Part shown: in pieces, positions 8,381 through 13,453 of the stretch | Numbering within the stretch: the first letter of the stretch is position 1 | How the letters are laid out: each line of letters opens with the position of its first letter | Assembly (NCBI GenBank): GCA_040902705.1 | Contig: JBBDWT010000176.1 | Coordinates: 1-16,210 of the forward strand | Source of the DNA: DATBSK01 sp040902705 | GTDB lineage: Bacteria > Actinomycetota > Acidimicrobiia > IMCC26256 > PALSA-555 | Length of the DNA: 16,210 nt | Direction: 5' to 3' | The notes under the pieces: model-generated | The model's input: the letters and a program-made list of their open reading frames with translations, nothing else | Told to the model about the DNA's origin: nothing | Database searches by the model: none | Translations under genes and position numbers: made by a program

Positions 8381-8560
8381 GTGTCAGTAGGGAGCCAGTC
8401 ACCCGGTGCCGGCTTCGTCGAGTTGGCCGGCGGCGATTGCGACCACGGTGCTTCCGCGTCGTCGCGTGTTCCGGGGTCAGTTCTCAACGATGACGACGCA
8501 ATCGGCGTGTTCGGCTCCCGGCGGGGCGGTGCCATCGTGATCGCGACGGACAATGCGTGA
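8381..8560 (+). CDS. Possible small ORF, 59 aa, unknown (doubtful)
   Basis: A GTG at 8381 is preceded by AGGGA at 8370-8374 with a 6-base spacer and opens 59 codons ending at TGA 8558-8560. The predicted peptide is acidic to neutral, rich in Gly, Ala and Ser, has a single Cys, and ends with a hydrophobic GGAIVIATD stretch. It has no transmembrane segment or motif I recognise. About three quarters of third positions are G or C, lower than in the flanking genes. It could be a genuine small protein, a remnant of an older gene, or chance. An overlapping antisense frame (8293-8613) is also open, which weakens the case. Listed only because the ribosome-binding site is well placed. Confidence 0.2.
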   Translation: MSVGSQSPGAGFVELAGGDCDHGASASSRVPGSVLNDDDAIGVFGSRRGGAIVIATDNA

Positions 8561-8624
8561 GCATCTCGAATACGAGCTGTTCGTCCGCGACCTGATGGCG
8601 AGAGCGATCCCACACGGAAGCGGC

Positions 8625-8653
8625 TTGACGTAAGGACCTGTGCTTACTACCTT
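8625..8653 (+). promoter_or_regulatory. Promoter copy A with embedded TetR-type operator
   Basis: The -35 TTGACG (8625-8630) and -10 TACCTT (8648-8653) are separated by exactly 17 bp. The spacer contains the imperfect inverted repeat TAAGGA (8631-8636), four bases CCTG, TGCTTA (8641-8646). The same layout recurs at 11834-11806 and 13385-13413. A bound dimer would cover the RNA polymerase spacer, the classic steric repression geometry. Transcription should begin near 8660, giving a leader of about 39 nt before the SDR ATG at 8699. Promoter elements are read directly; repression and ligand response are inferred. Confidence 0.8.
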
Positions 8654-8687
8654 CCACAGCGTCGGTTCACGAGCGCACTCCGAAGGG
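8625..8687 (+). repeat. Promoter-leader cassette, copy A
   Basis: From the -35 box to the ribosome-binding site this stretch resembles the cassettes at 11834-11771 (minus) and 13385-13448. Beyond the invariant promoter and operator, the leader shares GTCGG about 9 bases after the -10, then GAGCGCACTC, then a purine-rich GAAGGG ribosome-binding site (8682-8687). Sequence upstream of the -35 is not shared, so similarity begins sharply at TTGAC. Confidence 0.65.
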
Positions 8688-8698
8688 CACGCGGTCTG

Positions 8699-9457
8699 AT
8701 GGAGCTCCAGGGGGCAGTCGTCGTCGTCACCGGAGGTGCCATGGGCATCGGGAGGGCGTCAGCCCTGGCTTTCGCCGATGCCGGAGCATCGGCAGTCGTC
8801 ATCGCCGACATCGATGAGCGAGCGGTGTCGGAGACGATCGCGTTGGTCGAAGCGGCCGGATCGGCAGCGCTGTTCGTCCCGACCGATGTCGGAGAGCATC
8901 CCTCGGTCGCCCACCTCCTCGACGAGACCGTGAACCGCTTCGGTCGGCTGGACATCCTCCACAACAACGCGGGCATCGTGGCCGGAGAGCCGGCGTGGCC
9001 AGGCACCTCGGTGGAGCGGATCGAACAGATGGTGCGCGTCAACGCGCTCGGAGTGATGTTCGGTACCCGTCTCGCTGTCGATCGGATGGCGGCGACGGGC
9101 GGTGGAGCGATCGTGAACACCGCGTCCATGACCGGGCTGTGGCCGACGCCCCAAGATGCCGTCTACTGCGCCACCAAGGCAGCGATCATCATGTTCACTC
9201 GTGCGTGCGCAGAGATCGCGCGCTCGCACAACATACGAGTCAATGCCGTTCTGCCGGGGAGCACATCCACGTCGATGCTCGCGAAGACCGGCGACGGGAC
9301 ACAACCCGCCGCGTGGCTCGCCGACCTCCTGACGCCCGAATCGCTGCTCGCCCCCGAGGACGTCGCTGCGGCTGTCGTGGCATTGGCTGCCGGCGACCAG
9401 GCCGGTGAGACCGTCGAGGTCCTCGAGCCCGCAGTGCCGCGCTCGAGTAGACCCTGA
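8699..9457 (+). CDS. Short-chain dehydrogenase/reductase (SDR 1)
   Basis: A 252-residue classical SDR, a cytoplasmic NAD(P)(H)-dependent oxidoreductase acting on alcohol/ketone pairs. The cofactor motif TGGAMGIG is at 11-18 and NNAG at 89-92. The catalytic Ser143, Tyr156 and Lys160 (YCATK) have the standard 13-residue Ser-Tyr spacing. An Asp (IADIDE) after the second strand suggests NAD(H) preference. The usual C-terminal VDGG segment is replaced by a divergent tail (GETVEVLEPAVP), so the C-terminus is atypical. The start ATG 8699 has GAAGGG at 8682-8687, a rather long 11-base spacer, and lies about 39 nt after the start site predicted for promoter copy A. It is followed 23 bp later by the MDR reductase, with which it probably forms a two-gene operon. 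Substrate is unknown. Confidence 0.92.
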   Translation: MELQGAVVVVTGGAMGIGRASALAFADAGASAVVIADIDERAVSETIALVEAAGSAALFVPTDVGEHPSVAHLLDETVNRFGRLDILHNNAGIVAGEPAWPGTSVERIEQMVRVNALGVMFGTRLAVDRMAATGGGAIVNTASMTGLWPTPQDAVYCATKAAIIMFTRACAEIARSHNIRVNAVLPGSTSTSMLAKTGDGTQPAAWLADLLTPESLLAPEDVAAAVVALAAGDQAGETVEVLEPAVPRSSRP

Positions 9458-9480
9458 GCCGCTGAAAGGGAGCTCAGATC

Positions 9481-10545
9481 ATGCGCGCCTGGCAAGTCAC
9501 ACGGCACGGTTCGCCGATCAAGGCACTCGAGCTCCAGGAGATCTCGGAACCGGTGCCTTCCTCCGGTGAGATTCTGGTCCGAACGTCGGCGAGCGTCTGC
9601 AACTACAACGAGGTCGACTGCTGCCACGGCAGGTACCTGACGGTCAACCCGCCGCTCCCATACACGCTGGGCATGGAGTTCGTCGGCGAAGTCATCGACG
9701 CCGGACCAGGCAGCGAGGAGTGGGTCGGCCGGCGCGTCGTGGCGAGTGCACGCGGTGCGATTGGTGCACACGCCGACGTCGCCGTCGCGCCGGTCGCGAT
9801 GGCCTTCGAGGCACCACCGACACTGACGGATGCGGAGGCTGCTGCGCTCTTCTTCCCGTTTCACCTCGCCTATCTCGGCCTCCACGAGCGCGGCCGGCTG
9901 CAACCGGGTGAGACCGTCCTGGTGCACGCTGCTGCAGGTGGTGTCGGCTCCGCAGCCGTTCAGCTGGCGGTCGCAGCCGGCGCAAGAGTGATCGCGACAG
10001 CCGGAAGTCCCGAGAAGGTTCAGTTCGTCAAGGAGCTCGGCGCCGATGTCGCGATCGACTACAGGTCGTGCGACTTCGCCGAGGCCGTCCTGGAGCACAC
10101 CAACAATGCCGGCGTCGATGTCTGCTTCGACGGCGTCGGCGGCGATGTGACGATGCGATCCCTGCAATGCCTTCGACGGGGCGGCCGGCACCTCGTGGTT
10201 GGGTTCGCCAACGGGATCGAGGCTGAAGAGGTCCCGATCGTGTCGGGACGCGTGCTCTGCTTCGGGAACTTCGACATCGTCGGTGTCATCCTGTCGTACG
10301 TGGACTTCGGCGACCTCGCTGACGCTGGGGTCGACATCACGGACTTCGCGCCGGTGCCTGTGCCGCGCTTCAATCCGCCTCCGGTCGAGCTCGGGCGGCG
10401 CGTTCACGCCGAGCTGCTCAAGCTTCTTCAGGAGGGTCGAATTCGGCCCGTTGTCTCCCGAGTCGTGGCATTTCACGAGCTTCCGCTCGCGTTGGAGGAG
10501 ATGGAGTCCCGATCGACGATCGGCCGAGTCGTGATCACGAGGTAA
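9481..10545 (+). CDS. MDR-family NADPH:quinone reductase-like oxidoreductase
   Basis: A 354-residue medium-chain dehydrogenase/reductase. The GroES-like N-terminal domain contains YTLGMEFVGEV, and the nucleotide-binding domain has AAAGGVGSAAVQLA starting at residue 150. The four-cysteine structural zinc lobe and the usual catalytic zinc ligands of alcohol dehydrogenases are absent. That places it with the zinc-free quinone reductase, enoyl reductase and crotonyl-CoA reductase-like members, which reduce activated C=C bonds or quinones with NADPH. ATG 9481 has a strong AAAGGGAG (9465-9472) 8 bases upstream. It is downstream of SDR 1 and convergent with the P450 on the minus strand; the two stop codons are only 17 bp apart, so there is no room for a conventional terminator and antisense read-through is possible. 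With SDR 1 it could reduce an unsaturated ketone stepwise. The actual substrate is unknown. Confidence 0.92.
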   Translation: MRAWQVTRHGSPIKALELQEISEPVPSSGEILVRTSASVCNYNEVDCCHGRYLTVNPPLPYTLGMEFVGEVIDAGPGSEEWVGRRVVASARGAIGAHADVAVAPVAMAFEAPPTLTDAEAAALFFPFHLAYLGLHERGRLQPGETVLVHAAAGGVGSAAVQLAVAAGARVIATAGSPEKVQFVKELGADVAIDYRSCDFAEAVLEHTNNAGVDVCFDGVGGDVTMRSLQCLRRGGRHLVVGFANGIEAEEVPIVSGRVLCFGNFDIVGVILSYVDFGDLADAGVDITDFAPVPVPRFNPPPVELGRRVHAELLKLLQEGRIRPVVSRVVAFHELPLALEEMESRSTIGRVVITR

Positions 10546-10562
10546 CGACTCGACGCGCGCAG

Positions 10563-11756
10563 TCAGCGATGGAGTCGGACTGGCATCCGGCGGTAGCTGT
10601 TGATGAAGTTCGATCGCAACGTGGTCGGTTCTTCGGTGAGCTCGATGGTTCGGAACGTTCCGAGCAGTTCCTCGAAGAAGAGGCGCGCTTGAAGCCGTGC
10701 GACGTGGGCACCGAGACAGAAGTGTGGGCCGATGCCGAAGCTGAGGTGTGGGTTCGGCGATCGGTGGACGTCGAAGCGCTGAGGGTCGGTGAAGACGTGC
10801 TCGTCGCGGTTGGCGGAGGTGTAGTAGACGGCGACCTTGTCGCCGGCTCGAATGCGCGTTCCGCCAACTTCAGTGTCTGTCGTCGCGGTCCGACGTTGAT
10901 AGTGAACCGGGTTGCAGTAGCGAAGCATCTCATCGACCGCGCTCGACAAGGCCTGCGGGTCGTCGCGCAACGCCTCCAGTTGGTCGGGGTGCCGCACGAG
11001 CGATGCCGTACCAGAGGAGATGAGCGTGCGGGTGGTGTCGTTTCCGGCCCCGACCAGCTGTACGAAGAAGGATCCGAACTCGATGTCCGTCATCGGCTCA
11101 CCATCCTCGAACGTTGACTCCAGCAGCAGCGAGGTGACGTCGTCGCGGCGTGGCTCATCTCGCCGGGCCGCCGCCAAGCGGATTGCATAGCCCGCCATGT
11201 CAGCGATGGCGCTGCCGGCGTAGGAGGTTGCGAGCTCTTCGTCCTGGCCACCGGTGAGCAGCTCGGCCCATCGGCGCAGCTGCGGCGTGTCCTCCGGTGG
11301 CAGCCCCATGATCTCCGCCATCGTCTCGGATCCGAGTGGAGCGGCGATGTCCTTGCAGAACTCGACATCACGCTGCTCGCCGGCGACTCGAAGGAGATCG
11401 CGACAGCGAGCGCGGATCCCCTGCTCCATGGTGGCGATCACACGCGCGCCGAAGTGCGGAGCGAGCGGTTGCCGGTAGACCGTGTGCTGGGGCGGGTCCT
11501 TCGCCAACAGCATCCGGCGGGACTCCTCGAGCCCTGCGGGATCGGGGTCCTCGAGCATGATGCCGCCCAGCCAGCTCGAGAACGTCTCGGGATCTCGGGA
11601 GACGCGAACCGCGTCCGCGTGTCGCAAGACCGCCCAGTAGCCCGGTTCGCCCGTCATCTCCTGCCAATGGACGGGATCGCGGCGACGCAGCTCGGCGAAC
11701 GTCTGGTGAACGTCGTCACCGAGATACCAATCCGGATCACTGAGGTCGGCGACCAT
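10563..11756 (-). CDS. Cytochrome P450 (third of three)
   Basis: A 397-residue soluble P450 on the minus strand. It has AGNDTT in the I helix (237-242), ExxR EMLR (276-279) and the haem loop FGIGPHFCLG with Cys347, followed by AHVARLQAR. I start it at ATG 11756. The frame stays open to an ATG at 11819, but that codon lies inside the promoter/operator, upstream of the predicted start site near 11799, so it cannot be used from this promoter. The nearest ribosome-binding site, GGGAGG (11776-11771), is 14 bases from ATG 11756, longer than usual; an in-frame GTG at 11771 overlaps it and is a less likely alternative. The gene is driven by cassette copy C and is divergent from SDR 2. It resembles the 3676-4917 P450 more than the first one. 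No redox partner is nearby. Confidence 0.93.
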   Translation of the reverse strand: MVADLSDPDWYLGDDVHQTFAELRRRDPVHWQEMTGEPGYWAVLRHADAVRVSRDPETFSSWLGGIMLEDPDPAGLEESRRMLLAKDPPQHTVYRQPLAPHFGARVIATMEQGIRARCRDLLRVAGEQRDVEFCKDIAAPLGSETMAEIMGLPPEDTPQLRRWAELLTGGQDEELATSYAGSAIADMAGYAIRLAAARRDEPRRDDVTSLLLESTFEDGEPMTDIEFGSFFVQLVGAGNDTTRTLISSGTASLVRHPDQLEALRDDPQALSSAVDEMLRYCNPVHYQRRTATTDTEVGGTRIRAGDKVAVYYTSANRDEHVFTDPQRFDVHRSPNPHLSFGIGPHFCLGAHVARLQARLFFEELLGTFRTIELTEEPTTLRSNFINSYRRMPVRLHR

Positions 11757-11805
11757 GCGTTGTGAACACACCTCCCAGAGTCCGCTCTTGGATCCGACGC
11801 CTGGA

Positions 11806-11834
11806 AAGGTAATAAGCAACTATCCTTAGGTCAA
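11806..11834 (-). promoter_or_regulatory. Promoter copy C with embedded TetR-type operator, divergent
   Basis: Read on the minus strand, the -35 is TTGACC (11834-11829) and the -10 is TACCTT (11811-11806), 17 bp apart. The spacer carries TAAGGA (11828-11823), four bases TAGT, TGCTTA (11818-11813). It matches copies A and B except in the central four bases and three other positions. Transcription should start near 11799 and read into the P450 about 43 nt later. The SDR 2 ATG at 11835 abuts the -35 on the other side, so one operator could govern both directions. Confidence 0.8.
11821..11826 (+). promoter_or_regulatory. Possible -10 element for leaderless SDR 2 transcript
   Basis: TATCCT on the plus strand ends 8 bases before ATG 11835, the spacing expected if transcription starts at or next to the start codon. 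No good -35 is seen at 17-18 bp upstream. No ribosome-binding site precedes 11835, which favours leaderless initiation, common in actinobacteria. The element lies within the operator of copy C, so repressor binding would block it. Confidence 0.4.
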
Positions 11835-12620
11835 ATGCAGCCAGTCATGTCCGACAGCGAGTTCGGAGCGCGGGTGGCGCTCGTGACGGGGGCCGCGGGG
11901 CAGGGCATCGGTCGCGCGATCGCGACGCGCTTGTCCGCGGGCGGTGCCCAGACGGTCGTCGCGGACGTTCATCCGGGAAGAGTCGAGTGTGTGACCGAAG
12001 AGCTGGCGGCGGCAGCTCCAGCCGGCGTTCGCGTCGTCGGCAAGGTGCTCGACGTGCGCGCGAACGACGCGATGGACGTGATCACGGCGGAGGTCGCCGA
12101 CGAGCTCGGACCGATCCAGATCCTCGTGAACAACGCGGCCCACAACGTGATGGGACCGATCTGGGACTACCGGCCGGACGACTGGGCGCGGGTGATGGAC
12201 ACGAACTTGAACGGGCCGTGGTACTTGACGAAGCTCGCGATGACCCAGATGCGAGACGCTGGTGGGGGTGTCGTCGTCAACATCTCGTCCGTCGCGCCCG
12301 ACAGCGGCGGAAGGGGTCTCGAAGGGCCCTATGCCGTGAGCAAGGCGGGTCTCAGCGCGCTCACCCGGTCATGCGCCCACGAAGGCGGGCCGTATGGGAT
12401 CCGTTGCAACATCGTCACCATGGGGCTCGTGCGGGGAACGAGGTTCGCCGAGGTCGTGCGTCCCGACATGGTCCAGGGTCAGGCCGAGCGTGCTCCCCTC
12501 CGGGAGCTGCCGCATGCCGAGGACATCGCCGAGGCGGTCGCGTTCCTTGCGAGCGACCGCGCGCGGTACATCACCGGCGAGACGATCAATGTCGATGCCG
12601 GCGGCTACATGCGGTACTAG
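11835..12620 (+). CDS. Short-chain dehydrogenase/reductase (SDR 2)
   Basis: A 261-residue classical SDR with TGAAGQGIG at 18-26, NNAA at 99-102 in place of the usual NNAG, a catalytic Ser at 151 or 152, and Tyr166/Lys170 in YAVSK. The C-terminal segment ITGETINVDAGGYM is the normal FabG-like ending. VADVH after the second strand suggests NAD(H) use. I start it at ATG 11835; a second ATG at 11847 is possible, but neither has a ribosome-binding site, and the TATCCT at 11821-11826 would allow a leaderless transcript from 11835. The gene is divergent from the P450 and shares its operator region. A TetR gene follows after 102 bp and may be in the same transcript. It probably oxidises or reduces a hydroxy/keto intermediate of the P450 substrate; specificity is not readable. 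Confidence 0.92.
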   Translation: MQPVMSDSEFGARVALVTGAAGQGIGRAIATRLSAGGAQTVVADVHPGRVECVTEELAAAAPAGVRVVGKVLDVRANDAMDVITAEVADELGPIQILVNNAAHNVMGPIWDYRPDDWARVMDTNLNGPWYLTKLAMTQMRDAGGGVVVNISSVAPDSGGRGLEGPYAVSKAGLSALTRSCAHEGGPYGIRCNIVTMGLVRGTRFAEVVRPDMVQGQAERAPLRELPHAEDIAEAVAFLASDRARYITGETINVDAGGYMRY

Positions 12621-12722
12621 GACGGATCGCATGGTGACGACATCGGCGCACGGGTCAGAGGTGCGCGCGGCGCTGTGGTCGACAACCGTCGTGGCCGCTG
12701 GTCGCGGGCCTCGTGGTCGTTC

Positions 12723-13388
12723 ATGCGTAACATCGAGTTCGTGCCGCCGGATGCGACCAAGACGCGCGAGAAGCTGCTCGATGCCGCGGCGCGCGCGTTC
12801 GCCGAGGACGGCATCTCCAACGCATCGCTGATCGACATCACGCGCAAGGCGGGTCAGCGCAACCGGGCTGCTCTCCAATATCACTTCGGTTCGCGTGACG
12901 GCGTTCTGTGCGCGATCATCGACCGTCACGCTCCCTTCCTTGCCCGTCGTGAAGGCGAGCTGCTCGAAGCGGCCAGGCGTGCTCCCGACGACGACATCGC
13001 GTCCGTCATCGAGGCCGTCGTCCGCCCCGCCGCCGAGCTGGCGGAGAGCGGGTGGAGAGGGCGGTGCTGCCTGCTGATCGCTGCCGAGCTCGTCGGGGAG
13101 GACCCGGCGCACTACAGCCCCGAGCTCCAAGCCGTCGTCGCGCGCACCGGTGGTCTCGAGGTGTTCGCGCTCCTCAGAGCCCGCACGCCCGACGTCAGCG
13201 ACGCCGTGTGGACCGAGCGGTACTCGCTCCTGACCGCTTTCGTCTCGCGGGCGGTCGCCGACCGCGCCCGCCTGCTCGCCCGGCGGGGCCGCAAGGGGTG
13301 GCCCCAGCGCCAGCTCGAGCATGAGCCGTTCGTCAAGAACCTGGTGGCGATGGCGACAGCCGCAATGGCGGCCCCCGACGTCACTTGA
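12723..13388 (+). CDS. TetR/AcrR family transcriptional regulator, candidate regulator of the local regulon
   Basis: A 221-residue regulator from ATG 12723. The N-terminal DNA-binding domain runs from TKTREKLLDAAARAFAEDG (12-30) through the helix-turn-helix to QYHFGSRDGVL (52-62), followed by a ligand-binding helical region. GTG 12675 would add 16 residues without TetR character; neither start has a clear ribosome-binding site, so the start is uncertain. The gene lies between operator copies C and B. It has no operator of its own in the 102-bp gap, so if it is co-transcribed with SDR 2 it would be autoregulated through copy C. Its TGA (13386-13388) sits inside the -35 hexamer of promoter copy B. 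These facts make it the best candidate for the protein that binds TAAGGA-N4-TGCTTA, but the assignment is inference; the tandem TetR at 1-1161 or a distant regulator are alternatives. Confidence 0.88.
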   Translation: MRNIEFVPPDATKTREKLLDAAARAFAEDGISNASLIDITRKAGQRNRAALQYHFGSRDGVLCAIIDRHAPFLARREGELLEAARRAPDDDIASVIEAVVRPAAELAESGWRGRCCLLIAAELVGEDPAHYSPELQAVVARTGGLEVFALLRARTPDVSDAVWTERYSLLTAFVSRAVADRARLLARRGRKGWPQRQLEHEPFVKNLVAMATAAMAAPDVT

Positions 13389-13413
13389 CGTAAGGAGAGA
13401 TGCTTATTACCTT
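13385..13413 (+). promoter_or_regulatory. Promoter copy B with embedded TetR-type operator
   Basis: The -35 is TTGACG (13385-13390) and the -10 is TACCTT (13408-13413), 17 bp apart. The spacer holds TAAGGA (13391-13396), four bases GAGA, TGCTTA (13401-13406). The -35 overlaps the stop codon of the TetR gene, so this promoter is embedded in the end of the regulator's reading frame. Transcription should start near 13420, leaving about 34 nt before the binding-protein ATG at 13454. Confidence 0.82.
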
Positions 13414-13448
13414 CCTCCGGTGTCGGGTTGAGGCGCACGCCCAGGAGG
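13385..13448 (+). repeat. Promoter-leader cassette, copy B
   Basis: The leader after the -10 has GTGTCGG and then GGCGCACGCCC and AGGAGG (13443-13448). This parallels the order of elements in copies A and C, with one extra base before the GTCGG block. Similarity does not extend upstream of TTGAC. Confidence 0.6.
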
Positions 13449-13453
13449 CTTGG

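Larger units (their letters stand above)
8315..8698. other. Gene-poor intergenic region between operons
   Basis: These 384 bp separate the amidohydrolase stop from the SDR start. The right end holds promoter copy A (8625-8653) and its leader. The left and middle parts hold no recognisable protein; a 59-codon ORF at 8381-8560 is listed separately as doubtful. Two GCCGGC blocks (8408-8413 and 8426-8431) could form a 6-bp hairpin with a 12-base loop, without a T tract. An 8-bp direct repeat AGTAGGGA occurs at 8367-8374 and 8386-8393. Third-position G/C bias in any frame looks weaker than in the flanking genes, as expected for non-coding or decayed sequence. No convincing Rho-independent terminator for the upstream operon was found. 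Confidence 0.6.
11771..11834 (-). repeat. Promoter-leader cassette, copy C
   Basis: On the minus strand, the leader after the -10 contains GCGTCGG and then GAGCGGACTC and GGGAGG. This parallels copy A (GCGTCGG, GAGCGCACTC, GAAGGG) with a one-base gap, and copy B more loosely. The match supports common ancestry of the whole promoter-leader unit rather than convergent operator evolution alone. Confidence 0.6.

Noticed and set aside
8408..8431. GCCGGC inverted repeat as terminator of the first operon
   Set aside because: The stem is two copies of a common high-GC palindrome with a 12-base loop and no T tract, about 95 bp past the stop codon.
9163..10476. 437-codon minus-strand open frame opposite SDR 1 and MDR
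   Set aside because: Antisense shadow; the plus-strand genes have full cofactor motifs and ribosome-binding sites.
11757..11819. ATG 11819 as start of the minus-strand P450
   Set aside because: It falls within the operator, upstream of the predicted transcription start; P450 homology begins at about ATG 11756.
8625..13413. The TAAGGA-N4-TGCTTA motif as a KstR or KstR2 operator
   Set aside because: Half-sites and spacing do not match the cholesterol-regulon consensus sequences as I remember them (AAC-centred or CAAG/CTTG-centred palindromes).
13400..13453. ATG 13400 as start of the binding protein
   Set aside because: It lies between the -35 and -10 of promoter copy B; the signal peptide and AGGAGG support ATG 13454.
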